In this document: piece after piece, positions 18,292 to 26,566 of the stretch
Layout of the letters: the number at the start of each line of letters is the position of its first letter
Numbering within the stretch: the stretch's first letter is position 1
DNA from: Rhizobium aethiopicum
GTDB taxonomy: Bacteria; Pseudomonadota; Alphaproteobacteria; Rhizobiales; Rhizobiaceae
Direction of reading: 5' to 3'
Length of the DNA: 64,000 bases
NCBI RefSeq assembly: GCF_014197535.1
Contig: NZ_JACIFV010000006.1
Coordinates: forward strand, 186,001-250,000
Translations under genes and position numbers: made by a program
The notes under the pieces: model-generated
Seen by the model: only the letters and a program-made list of their open reading frames with translations
Database searches by the model: none
What the model was told of the DNA's origin: nothing

Positions 18292-19296
18292 CTATTCCAC
18301 CTTGATGCGCGGATCGATCAGCGGGCTCAGCACGTCGATGATGAAGACGGCGGCGGCAACGCCGACGATCGACAATGCGCTGAGGCCGAGCACCAGGCTG
18401 TAGTCGCCGGCATGCACCGCTTCGATCAGCAGATTGCCGATGCCGGGATAACCGAAGACGATTTCGGTGATGACGGTGCCGTTGAAGATCGCGCCGAGCG
18501 ACATGGCAAGGCCGGTGAATTGCGGCACCATGGCGTTGCGGGCGATGTAGGAGCGCAGGATCTTGCCCTTCGGCACGCCGCCGAGCTCGGCAAAGACGAC
18601 ATAGTCGTCGGTGATGATGTTGGAAACCAGCGCCCGCATGCCGATCAGCCAGCTGCCGGCGCCGACCAGGATCAGCGACAAGGCCGGCAGGATCGAGTGT
18701 TTGAGGATATCGAGGACGAGGGCAAAGGAAAGGTCGAGATTGGCGTTCATCTCATAGCCGCCATTGATCGGCAGCACCGGCCAGATGAAGCCGAAGACGA
18801 TGAGCAGCACGAAGGCCAGGATATAATAGGGAATGGGCAGCATGGCGATGAAGACGAGGCTGACGGCCTTCAGCACCATGTCCTTGCGGTAATAGCCGGC
18901 AAGCGCGCCGATCGCATTGCCGAGCACGAAGGTGATCAGCGTCGAGACCGTCATCAGCCCGATCGTCCAGGGCAGCGAGCGCAGGATGATGGTGGAGACC
19001 GGGGTCGGAAAGGCCGAGAGCGAGGGGCCGAGATCGCCGGTCGCCAGCCGCAGCCAGAAGTGCAGATATTGCTGCCAGATCGAGCCCTGCATGCCGTAGA
19101 GCTCGCGCAGCGACTGGCGCATCAGCTCGATCGCATTGGGATCGGACTGGCCCATCTGGGTGATGGCGCCTATGCTTTCTTCGACCGGGTCGATCGGGGT
19201 CAGGTGGGTGACGAAGAAGGTGATCGTCACGCCGAGAAAGACGACGAGCAGAAACTGACCAAACCGCTTCAGCACAAAGATCAGATAGGGCGTCAT
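18292..19296 (-). CDS. ABC transporter permease (OppB/DppB-like)
   Basis: A 334-aa permease with the OppB family opening FVLKRFGQFLLVVFLGVTITFF, a long periplasmic region, and about six helices. The EAA-type loop includes ELGGVPKGKILRSYIARNAMVPQFTGLAMSLG. It forms the heterodimeric channel with the OppC-like protein and follows the binding-protein gene by 117 bp. The family often imports plant-derived oligosaccharides in rhizobia, which suits the GH51 gene upstream. Confidence 0.92.
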   Translation of the reverse strand: MTPYLIFVLKRFGQFLLVVFLGVTITFFVTHLTPIDPVEESIGAITQMGQSDPNAIELMRQSLRELYGMQGSIWQQYLHFWLRLATGDLGPSLSAFPTPVSTIILRSLPWTIGLMTVSTLITFVLGNAIGALAGYYRKDMVLKAVSLVFIAMLPIPYYILAFVLLIVFGFIWPVLPINGGYEMNANLDLSFALVLDILKHSILPALSLILVGAGSWLIGMRALVSNIITDDYVVFAELGGVPKGKILRSYIARNAMVPQFTGLAMSLGAIFNGTVITEIVFGYPGIGNLLIEAVHAGDYSLVLGLSALSIVGVAAAVFIIDVLSPLIDPRIKVE

Positions 19297-19413
19297 AAGG
19301 CAGTGGTTCCTCTCTGCTTCCCTTCTTGAAAGGATCGACGAGCATGGCAGCTGGGGCTCATGCCCGCCGATAAGGGGGCCGGCGCGATGGCTGCCGCGCC
19401 GGCGTTGGGAGGG

Positions 19414-21318
19414 TTATTGCGATTGGGCCGGCTTCAGCTTGACCATCATCAACCGCGAATTGGCCCAGTTCGGCACCGGATCGGTATAGGGGTCCTTGAT
19501 GGTGGGATAGCCGGTCCAATAGGTCGTATCCATCGAGGTGAAGACGTTATAGGACATCAGCGGGATCGTCGGCATTTCGCGGGCGACCAGCTTCAGATAA
19601 TCCTTGCCGAGCTCCATGCCCTTCGGATCGTCGGCGCTGATGCCGCGGATGCGCTCGATGATCTTGTCGAGCTCCGGATTGGACCAGCGCTGCCAGTTGC
19701 GCGGCGGCTGAACCTCGCCCTTCTTGGCGACGAACTGCGAGTGCCAGCTGTCGAGGAAGAAGGAGAGGTCGGGATCGCCGCCCCAGGTTTCGACGCTCCA
19801 GGCAATCGCCACCTGGAAATCGCCGGGCTGCAGCGCCGTCTGCCAAAGCTTCGCGGCGGGCACGGCTTTGGCGTCGATGCCGAAGGCGGCCCATTGCTGC
19901 GCAATCAGCGTGCCGGCGCGGGTGAAGACCGAGCGCGTGTCGCCTTCGACCGTCATCCGGATCTTGAAGGGCTGTCCATCCGGGGTCAGCCATTTGCCGC
20001 CTGACTTTTTGAAGCCTGCCTTCTCCAGCAGTTCGCCGGCCGCTTTCGGGTTCGGCTTCCACCAGCCATAGCCGAAGGCACCGCTGATCGCTTCCGGATC
20101 GGTCGGGATCTGGTCCTTGAACTTCGGCTGCTTGCGCAGGATATCGGCGATCTGCTGCCCGACTGTCGGGTCATAGGGCTTGATCTTGCTCTTGCCGGTA
20201 TCGATCTCGAAATCCTTCAGCCAGTCCTGCATCGGCGCCTGATAGTCTTTCATCGTCGCCGCCGTCGGCGGCACGCCGAGCGCGGAAAGCGTCGCCGCCC
20301 CGCGATAGCTCGCCATGTCGACGGCCTTGATGTCGATCAACAGGGCCAGCGCCCAGCGCACGTCGGCATTGTCGAAGGGCGCATCCTGGGTGTTGAAGAT
20401 CACGGCGGGCAGCGTCGGATCGGGATGGGCGAAGGGGAAGCCCGGGAACCAGGTATCGATGGTCTTCGACTTCTCCTTGAGGGTGAACATGCCCTCCGGC
20501 GTATTGTCGTGGATGATATCGAGATTGTGCTCGAGCTGGGCGATCGTGCGTTTATCCGGCGGGCCGGGATCGGTGTAGGTCACATATTTCGGGGCCGGCT
20601 CGCCGAAGCGGGCAAGCGAGGTGCGCTGCCAGTCGTCGCGCTTCTCCCAGGTATACCATTTGCCCTGCGGGTCGTAGGCTTTCAGCTTGTAGGCGCCGAG
20701 CGAAACGGGATTGGCGAAGTCATAACGCAGCGGATCTTCAACCTTCTCGAACACGTGCTTCGGCATGATCCAGGCGCCGTTCCAGCGCACGGTGAAGATC
20801 GCATGGAAGCGCGAATTCGGCTTCTTCAGCTTGAACACCACGGTCTGCGGATCGGTCGCCTCGACGCTTGCCACCTGCACCGAGAAGGCCGCGCTCCAGA
20901 CCATGCCGGGGTGGTCCATCTGCGTCTTGACGGTATAGACGACGTCATCGGCGGTGAATTCGACGCCGTCGCTCCAGTAGAGCCCCTTGCGCAGTTTCAC
21001 GGTCATTTCGGTGAAGTCGGCATTATATTGCGGCTTGTCGGCGGCGAGTGAATTGTCCCAGGCCGCGCCGCCCAGCCCCTGTTCAGGGTCGATGTACCAG
21101 AGCGTATCCATGGTCAGCTGCTGCAGCCCGGTCGAAACCCCGCCGCCGCCATTGACCCAGATGTTGAACCAGCCGGGATTCTTGATCGTCCCTTCCGGAT
21201 TTTCAACGATGAGCGTCTCCTTGCGCGGCAAGGAGGTGTAGTCTTCGGCGATGGCCAGACCCGTCAGACCGAGCGTGGCCAGCACGAAGCCGAATGCAAA
21301 CCTCTTCCACTTTTGCAT
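19414..21318 (-). CDS. Extracellular solute-binding protein, family 5
   Basis: A 634-aa periplasmic binding protein. The signal peptide is MQKWKRF followed by a hydrophobic stretch ending TGLAIA before EDYTS. The start at 21318 is chosen because GGAGGAG sits just upstream and the signal peptide begins there; a frame open further upstream is GC-rich leader. Segments such as YWSDGVEFTADDVVYTVK and the WSNPELDKIIERIR C-terminus are standard for oligopeptide/oligosaccharide binding proteins. It would deliver arabinose-containing oligomers to the permease; that substrate is inferred from the adjacent arabinofuranosidase. Confidence 0.93.
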   Translation of the reverse strand: MQKWKRFAFGFVLATLGLTGLAIAEDYTSLPRKETLIVENPEGTIKNPGWFNIWVNGGGGVSTGLQQLTMDTLWYIDPEQGLGGAAWDNSLAADKPQYNADFTEMTVKLRKGLYWSDGVEFTADDVVYTVKTQMDHPGMVWSAAFSVQVASVEATDPQTVVFKLKKPNSRFHAIFTVRWNGAWIMPKHVFEKVEDPLRYDFANPVSLGAYKLKAYDPQGKWYTWEKRDDWQRTSLARFGEPAPKYVTYTDPGPPDKRTIAQLEHNLDIIHDNTPEGMFTLKEKSKTIDTWFPGFPFAHPDPTLPAVIFNTQDAPFDNADVRWALALLIDIKAVDMASYRGAATLSALGVPPTAATMKDYQAPMQDWLKDFEIDTGKSKIKPYDPTVGQQIADILRKQPKFKDQIPTDPEAISGAFGYGWWKPNPKAAGELLEKAGFKKSGGKWLTPDGQPFKIRMTVEGDTRSVFTRAGTLIAQQWAAFGIDAKAVPAAKLWQTALQPGDFQVAIAWSVETWGGDPDLSFFLDSWHSQFVAKKGEVQPPRNWQRWSNPELDKIIERIRGISADDPKGMELGKDYLKLVAREMPTIPLMSYNVFTSMDTTYWTGYPTIKDPYTDPVPNWANSRLMMVKLKPAQSQ

Positions 21319-21503
21319 GAACTCCTCCCTTGTAAGCGACGATGCGGCGGCCCCAAGGCACGCATGGGCATGTCGCGGTTGTCGGTTCCCAGAAGCCGGA
21401 GCTTGGCGCTCTGGGCCCTGGTGAACCATTCCTCCGGCCCGCCTGCCTCCTCGCAGCCGGGCCGAATCCTCGGCCGGGGCCGATCGGCTCCCGGCGCCGG
21501 CTG

Positions 21504-23012
21504 TCACACCGACAGCCGGATGACGTTGTAGGACAGCGGTTTCAGCGCCGCCCGTACCCGTCCGTCCTCGATCTTGGCGCTCTCGACCTGCACGGGCACG
21601 ACCGTCTCCGGCCGCCGCGCCGTGTTGACGGCTTCGAGATCGCCATGGGTCATCTCCACCTGTTCGATCAGGCGGGCGCCGCCGAAACCTTCCAGCCGCA
21701 CGTCGAGATCGAGCGCGCTATCCGGATGGCGGTTGACGGCAAAGAAGGTCAGCGACCGGCCATCCTCGGAATGCACGGCCGAGACGTCGAGATAGGGAAC
21801 CTCGTTCTCCTCGTCGCTGTCATAGCTCGGGCCGTCGACAACCAGCTGCAGCGCCGCGCCGCGGCCATAGCGCGAGGCGTAATAGAAGGGATAATAGATC
21901 GTCTGGCGCCAGGCCGCGCCGCCATCCTCGGTCATGATCGGGGCGATGACGTTGACGAGCTGGGCGATGCAGGCGATGCGCACCCGGTCGGAGCGGCGGA
22001 TGAAGGTGTTGAGGATGCCGCCGACCTGCAGCACGTCCTCGAAATTATAGATATCTTCCAGCAGATGCGGCGCATCCGGCCATTCGTCGCGCGCCAGGAT
22101 CTCCTTGTCCTGCTGGTTGGAATGATACCAGACGTTCCATTCGTCGAAGGAAATGCCGATCGTCTTCTTCGAGCGCTTCTTCGCCTTGATGTAGTCGATC
22201 ACCCCGCCGATCGTGGTGATGTAGCGGTCGAGCTTGGTCGCCCGGGCGAGATAATTCAGCGTGTTCTTCTCGCGGTTGGCGAAATACATGTGCAGCGAGA
22301 TGTAGTCGGCGCTGTCATAGCACTGCTCGAGCACCTGGGCTTCCCAATCGGGATAGGTCTTCATGTCGGAATTGGACGAGCCGCAGACGACGAGTTCGAG
22401 CGATTTGTCGAAGCCGCGCATGGCTTTCGCCGTCTCGTCCGCCAGCCGGCCATATTCATAGGCGGATTTGTGACCAACCTGCCAGGGGCCGTCCATCTCG
22501 TTGCCGAGGCACCAGAGTTTGACATCATGCGGATTGGACCAGCCGTGCTTGCGGCGCAGGTCCGACCAGTAGGTGCCGCCGGGGTGATTGCAATATTCGA
22601 GGAAATTGCGGGCGGCGTCGAGACCGCGCGAGCCGAGATTAACGGCCAGCATCGGCTTGGTATTGGCCTTCTTGCACCAGTCGACGAATTCGTTGACGCC
22701 GACCTGGTTGGCTTCGCGGGTGCGCCAGGCAAGGTCGAGGCGCACCGGGCGCTCGGAACGCGGGCCGACGCCGTCTTCCCAATTATAGGCCGAGACGAAA
22801 TTGCCGCCGGGGTAACGGCAGTAGGGCGTATCGAGCTCACGCACCAGATCGAGCACGTCGCGGCGGAAGCCGTCTTCATCGGCTGTCGGATGTCCGGGCT
22901 CGTAGATGCCGCCGTAGATCGCTCTGCCGAGATGCTCGAGAAACGAGCTGTAGAGCCTGGCGTCAATGGTCGCGATGCGAAAATCGCGGTGGGCAACGAC
23001 ATTCGTCTTCAA
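21504..23012 (-). CDS. Alpha-L-arabinofuranosidase, GH51
   Basis: The protein (502 aa) removes terminal alpha-L-arabinofuranosyl groups from arabinan, arabinoxylan or arabinogalactan fragments with retention. The acid/base is Glu172 in LWCLGNEMDG and the nucleophile Glu291 in SFDEWNVWY, both in a TIM barrel; a beta-sandwich follows from about 370. No signal peptide is present, so it acts in the cytosol on imported oligosaccharides. It precedes the binding protein by 185 bp in the same direction, and the stretch between contains GC-rich stems that could tune expression of the downstream genes. Confidence 0.94.
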   Translation of the reverse strand: MKTNVVAHRDFRIATIDARLYSSFLEHLGRAIYGGIYEPGHPTADEDGFRRDVLDLVRELDTPYCRYPGGNFVSAYNWEDGVGPRSERPVRLDLAWRTREANQVGVNEFVDWCKKANTKPMLAVNLGSRGLDAARNFLEYCNHPGGTYWSDLRRKHGWSNPHDVKLWCLGNEMDGPWQVGHKSAYEYGRLADETAKAMRGFDKSLELVVCGSSNSDMKTYPDWEAQVLEQCYDSADYISLHMYFANREKNTLNYLARATKLDRYITTIGGVIDYIKAKKRSKKTIGISFDEWNVWYHSNQQDKEILARDEWPDAPHLLEDIYNFEDVLQVGGILNTFIRRSDRVRIACIAQLVNVIAPIMTEDGGAAWRQTIYYPFYYASRYGRGAALQLVVDGPSYDSDEENEVPYLDVSAVHSEDGRSLTFFAVNRHPDSALDLDVRLEGFGGARLIEQVEMTHGDLEAVNTARRPETVVPVQVESAKIEDGRVRAALKPLSYNVIRLSV

Positions 23013-23031
23013 CGGATCCTCCCCGTTTATG

Positions 23032-23075
23032 TATCAGGAATTTTGTTTTCGTGCCTCTAACTTGATATCAGGAAT
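23032..23075. promoter_or_regulatory. Direct repeat TATCAGGAAT upstream of GH51
   Basis: The decamer TATCAGGAAT occurs at 23032-23041 and again at 23066-23075, 34 bp apart, directly upstream of the GH51 start. A related ATCAGGATATCCGATATTA lies at about 23200. The surrounding 200 bp are strikingly AT-rich for this genome. These are probable binding half-sites for the regulator encoded immediately upstream. Confidence 0.4.
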
Positions 23076-23223
23076 GTTGTGATGTCAACCGAAAGGCGGA
23101 TTTAATCATACTAATGACAATCCGAATGAAAAATAATGAAATACAATGGCTTGATTAAGTTTAGCGACCGCTGAAACACGAAATAAATGCGATTTTTAAA
23201 TCAGGATATCCGATATTAACTTT

Positions 23224-24150
23224 TCAGACATGCAGCCGCATGGTGATGTCGCGGCCGTGATTGCCGAAGCCGCGGCCGAAAATATTGACGCCGCCTGTGT
23301 GGCCGGCATTTTCGGCGATGCCGACGCGCAGGCGGATCGACGAATGCTGGCCGAGCGCTAGATCACTGAGCGTCACATTCGATGCGGCGATACCGTCGAT
23401 AAAGGTGCCGCGCGTCGAGATCCGCCAGGTTTTCATCGTCCCGTATTGCGAGCCTTCGAGCTTCCACCAGGCGGGCGTGAAGGCGCCGCGCTTGTCGCCG
23501 TAATCGCCGGGCGAGGTCCAGGTGCCGATCGCCATGCCGTTGACCCAGAGCGTGATGTCGGACGGCCAGTCCGGATTGGTGCCGGGCACTTCGGATGACA
23601 GCTCCAGCGAAAATTCGATAGCGCGAATATCCTTGTTCAACACCTTGGCATTGTTTGGGAATTTATATTCGACATAACCCCGGCCGAACCAGACCAGCCC
23701 GGCCTGCATGCGCTGCGGATCGAGGAAATAGTCGGGCACATCGAGCGGGCCGATGACGCTCTCGGTCGAGCAGAGACCGCAGGGCGCATGCACGTCGCAA
23801 CTCGTATAGAGCCCGACCGGCATTTCGACTTCGATGATATTGTTCGCCCGCTGCGCCGCGCTTTCCTCGAAGCTGATCAGGATTTCGCTATAGACCGCCG
23901 AGCAGATCTTCTGGTTGCCTTTGCGCGCCTTGGCCAGCCGCGAATCCACCAGCCCGGCCTCTTCGAGGATCTGGATGCCGGTGGCGACAGTGGATTGCGG
24001 CAGGGAAAGCGCCTGGGCGATATCGTTGATATTAAGCGGCCCCTTGGCGCAGAGCAGCTTCAATATCTCGATCCGCGCCGGCGCCGAAAGCGCGCGTATC
24101 GCCTCCCCATTCTCGCCGGCGGCGATCGTCAAAAACGAACGTTCCATCAT
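23224..24150 (-). CDS. ArsR-like transcriptional regulator with a large C-terminal sensor domain
   Basis: Residues about 17-85 are a winged helix-turn-helix (ALSAPARIEILKLLCAKGPLNINDIAQALSLPQSTVATGIQILEEAGLV), close to ArsR/MarR types. The remaining 220 residues are unusual for ArsR: a Cys-containing patch CDVHAPCGLCS (118-128), then beta-rich sequence with WPSDITLWVNGMAIGTWTSPGDYGD and RLRVGIAENAGHTGGVNIFG, which looks like a jelly-roll sugar-binding fold. It probably senses an arabinose-derived sugar and controls the GH51-transporter operon that begins 211 bp downstream. An inverted repeat in front of its own start suggests autoregulation. Confidence 0.82.
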   Translation of the reverse strand: MMERSFLTIAAGENGEAIRALSAPARIEILKLLCAKGPLNINDIAQALSLPQSTVATGIQILEEAGLVDSRLAKARKGNQKICSAVYSEILISFEESAAQRANNIIEVEMPVGLYTSCDVHAPCGLCSTESVIGPLDVPDYFLDPQRMQAGLVWFGRGYVEYKFPNNAKVLNKDIRAIEFSLELSSEVPGTNPDWPSDITLWVNGMAIGTWTSPGDYGDKRGAFTPAWWKLEGSQYGTMKTWRISTRGTFIDGIAASNVTLSDLALGQHSSIRLRVGIAENAGHTGGVNIFGRGFGNHGRDITMRLHV

Positions 24151-24161
24151 TTCCCCATAAG

Positions 24162-24187
24162 TTCCGATCTCATGATGTATATCGGAA
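24162..24187. promoter_or_regulatory. Inverted repeat TTCCGAT-N12-ATCGGAA, candidate operator
   Basis: Perfect 7-bp arms separated by 12 nt, one helical-turn-scale dyad, lie 12 bp upstream of the regulator gene. The half-site (A)TCCGAT also occurs near 23208 in front of the operon. It is a good candidate for self-binding by the ArsR-like protein. Confidence 0.45.
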
Positions 24188-24253
24188 ATTATGGTGCATC
24201 AAGGGGGAAGGCCGACCAGGACTGGGTTTTACGAGTTGCCATTCGATGCGGGC

Positions 24254-24676
24254 TTAGCGATTCTTCCACGGATTGATGATCTGCAAGCCAATTCCCTCGA
24301 AATCAGACACATTGCGGGTAGCGAGTGAAGCGCCGCGCGAGATGGTGATCGCTGCGATCTGTGCGTCAAACTGGCTGATCGGCCTGCCGGCCTTGCGGCG
24401 ATCGGTGGCAATGATGGCGTAGACATCTGCCGCGTCACGATCGAATGGCAGAACACGGCTACTCAGATCCTCATTGAATATCGGCAGCACCGCTGCCTCG
24501 AGATCACTCCGGCGCCGACCGGGAGGGAGGAGGCGCAAGCCATATAGAATTTCCGCTTCGGTGACCGCTGTCGTAAATACCGATGAGGGATGTTGTGCGC
24601 CCAGCCAGTCGATGACAGCCACATTCGGCGCCGGCGTGAGCAGTTCCGAAATGACGTTGGTATCGAGAATGATCAC
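24254..24676 (-). CDS. PIN-domain toxin, VapC/FitB type
   Basis: A 140-aa PIN ribonuclease. The metal ligands are visible as Asp5 (MIILDTNVISE), Glu42 (TEAEILYG), Asp104 (SQFDAQIAA) and Asp125 (RNVSDFEGIG). FitB/VapC enzymes cut tRNA or other structured RNA when freed from their antitoxin. The ATG overlaps the antitoxin stop by four bases, so the pair is coupled. It lies between the arabinoside operon and polysaccharide genes, next to a decayed gene, a typical setting for a mobile toxin-antitoxin unit. Confidence 0.92.
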   Translation of the reverse strand: MIILDTNVISELLTPAPNVAVIDWLGAQHPSSVFTTAVTEAEILYGLRLLPPGRRRSDLEAAVLPIFNEDLSSRVLPFDRDAADVYAIIATDRRKAGRPISQFDAQIAAITISRGASLATRNVSDFEGIGLQIINPWKNR

Positions 24677-24921
24677 GCGTCGAAGTCCGGCGCGTCACGG
24701 ATCGGCTCTCGGGGTGGAATTTCGAGTTCAACTCCCCCGACCGGCTGCAGGCGGGCGCGAATGATCTCGGCCAGGTTGCGCGCCGCCGGCTCGGTGGTCG
24801 CAAGTGCCGTACGCAGAATATCGCGTGCTTCATCTTCCATGGAACGGCCATGCGTAGCGGCGCGAACGCGCAGCCGCTGCTTCAATCCCTCATCAAGATT
24901 GCGGATCGTCATGCTGGCCAT
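24673..24921 (-). CDS. FitA-like ribbon-helix-helix antitoxin
   Basis: From the ATG at 24921, preceded by GGAGG, the protein has 82 aa: MASMTIRNLDEGLKQRLRVRAATHGRSMEDEARDILR. This is a ribbon-helix-helix DNA-binding head like FitA, followed by a toxin-neutralising tail rich in Pro and Glu. Upstream in-frame Met codons lack ribosome sites and fall inside the operator. It should dimerise on the palindrome at 24936-24960 and repress its own operon with the toxin. Confidence 0.9.
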   Translation of the reverse strand: MASMTIRNLDEGLKQRLRVRAATHGRSMEDEARDILRTALATTEPAARNLAEIIRARLQPVGGVELEIPPREPIRDAPDFDA

Positions 24922-24935
24922 TTTGCCTCCATTCA

Positions 24936-24960
24936 TCAATGATAGCATATAAATCATTGA
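24936..24960. promoter_or_regulatory. Palindromic operator of the toxin-antitoxin operon
   Basis: TCAATGAT and ATCATTGA form perfect 8-bp arms around a 9-nt AT-rich centre, 15 bp upstream of the antitoxin start. The centre and right arm overlap TATA-like -10 sequences on the minus strand. This is the expected arrangement for RHH antitoxin autoregulation. Confidence 0.65.
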
Positions 24961-24994
24961 TTGCATATTCTCAAGCAACGGTCGAGAAACGCAC

Positions 24995-25255
24995 TCCTGT
25001 CGTCAGTCTATCAGGTAGTGACAAGGACTGACGCTTGAGGAGCGAGATCCGCTTCAACCGCAGCGCACGCTTTTCCAGCAGATGTCATGAGAGCCAGCCG
25101 AACATCCACACTGTCGGCCGGGAAAGGGTAAAGACCGCCCACGACGTGCTGTACTGGCCGAGAGCATGGTTCATCACCTGCTCGATCGGCCGGCCATGGA
25201 GATAGGTCCTGTAGGAGACGTCGCCCAACGAGCCGTAGCCCACCGCCTCCGTCTA
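24995..25255 (-). pseudogene. Acyltransferase-3 C-terminal remnant
   Basis: The minus strand reads GYGSLGDVSYRTYLHGRPIEQVM ... VWMFGWLS, an in-frame TGA, then HLLEKRALRLKR. LGDVSYxTYL and the closing HLxEKxALRL are hallmarks of the last helices of acyltransferase-3 (OafA/ExoZ-like) proteins. No start or N-terminal part remains, and the TGA replaces what is probably a Trp codon. It is a decayed relative of the intact acyltransferase gene at 28170-29261. Confidence 0.65.
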
Positions 25256-25395
25256 TCAGAGCGAACGCTGGGAGCAGACCCGGCGCAGTGAGCGATAGAA
25301 GGTCGTTATCTCCGACAATCCAGCATGCCCCAACCAGTGAACATTACAAAACGGTAAGGTAAATTGGTGCGCTTCTATGTCGCGCTGAAGTCCAA

Positions 25396-25422
25396 TTGAC
25401 AGATAAAACTTGGAGATATAAG
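25396..25422 (+). promoter_or_regulatory. Possible promoter TTGACA-15-TATAAG
   Basis: A near-consensus -35 and -10 pair with a slightly short spacer of 15 bp lies 37 bp upstream of the pyruvyltransferase start, in an AT-rich stretch. It could drive the three polysaccharide genes that follow. Confidence 0.35.
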
Positions 25423-25458
25423 TCATCCTGATGAAATTTAGAGAATCAAGTAGAGTTT

Positions 25459-26547
25459 ATGCATCATCTCGGCCAAGTTGTAATACAGAGACAAAAACAA
25501 AAGCTGATTGAAATAGTAAGGAGGTTTGTAAAGGCCGGGCAGCCTTACATAATAATGGACTATCCATCAAAAAAAGATCCAGGACACCATGCAAGCTGGC
25601 TTGGCCTTTCGACAGTATTAAAAGAAGTAACGGGCCGGATGCCCGTGCTTACTTGCGGCGATTCTCAAAGTATAGACGAGATTAGGGCGACGCCGGGCGA
25701 CGCTCCAATTTTTATTTGCGGCTGGAGCGATTTTGGGGATTTGCGGGCGGGCAGGGATGATCTTCGCTGCCGATTAATGTGGAAATATCCGGATCGGACG
25801 ATCATCCAGATGCCGCAGAGGGTTCACTTCGCCAATGAGGCGCTCAAGGATTACACCAGGCGCACGATTGGGAGACATCGCAACTTCTTCTGCGTGACGC
25901 GCGATGACCAGAGCTTTGCGCTGGCAAGAGCGAACTTTGATTGTGAGGTCGAGGTTGGCCCGGACACGGCATTCGGAATCGAGACGCTGAGGCCCTTCGA
26001 CGCCGACCCTCTGAGGGTGTTGTATGTCATGCAGCCTCTTGGCGAGGACGACGACGTCGATATAGCGAAAGCGCGCTCGATTGTTGACGGACCTCTGACC
26101 AATTGGATCAATGGTCCCGACAGTTTGTCGCGCCTGCGCATGTCGAGCATCGTCAGCTCGGCGCTGCGGCATGGATTGAGCCGCACGGCAATGCTGGCCC
26201 AGCACCGCGAGGATGTCGCCCGTCGCTATGTCGAATATGGCGTGAGGATCCTGTCGGGCGCGGAGCGGATCATTACCAACCATTTACACGGTCACATTCT
26301 CTGTCTGTTGCTCAATAAGCCGCATATCGCGGTCGCGAGGGAGGCAAGCAATCTTCACGCCTTCATCGACAGCCGGACTGGCGACAGTCCTCTGGTGGAG
26401 AAAGCAACGAATGCCAGCGAGATTTTCGCGGCAATGTCTCGCCTGCCCTATGAGATTGGCGGAACCTGGTACAAGTCGAGCCGACCCATGACTGTCGGTG
26501 CCAGCATTCCCGGCCCCGATCTGGTCCCTCAACCTTCCATCCTCTGA
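25459..26547 (+). CDS. Polysaccharide pyruvyl transferase family protein
   Basis: The protein (362 aa) matches the PF04230 family, which transfers pyruvate from PEP to sugars as ketals in exopolysaccharides. Recognisable parts are IIQMPQRVHFANEALKDYTRRTIGRHRNFFCVTRDDQS (about 115-153) and the C-terminal GAERIITNHLHGHILCLLLNKPHIAVAREASNLHAF (about 268-303). No membrane segment is seen; it should act at the cytosolic face on lipid-linked units. The flippase gene follows 19 bp later and an acyltransferase after that, so this is a surface-polysaccharide decoration and export unit. The first 60 bases are AT-rich compared with the rest. Confidence 0.88.
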   Translation: MHHLGQVVIQRQKQKLIEIVRRFVKAGQPYIIMDYPSKKDPGHHASWLGLSTVLKEVTGRMPVLTCGDSQSIDEIRATPGDAPIFICGWSDFGDLRAGRDDLRCRLMWKYPDRTIIQMPQRVHFANEALKDYTRRTIGRHRNFFCVTRDDQSFALARANFDCEVEVGPDTAFGIETLRPFDADPLRVLYVMQPLGEDDDVDIAKARSIVDGPLTNWINGPDSLSRLRMSSIVSSALRHGLSRTAMLAQHREDVARRYVEYGVRILSGAERIITNHLHGHILCLLLNKPHIAVAREASNLHAFIDSRTGDSPLVEKATNASEIFAAMSRLPYEIGGTWYKSSRPMTVGASIPGPDLVPQPSIL

Positions 26548-26566
26548 TTATCGGTAGGAGCTCAGT

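Noticed and set aside
17404-19329. Long plus-strand open frame (641 codons) across the permease genes
   Set aside because: It is antisense to two clear ABC permeases. The Asp/His/Gln/Arg-rich composition is the usual shadow of high-GC coding DNA.
21342-23060. Plus-strand open frame of 572 codons over GH51
   Set aside because: Antisense to a gene with intact catalytic motifs; no domain recognisable in the shadow.
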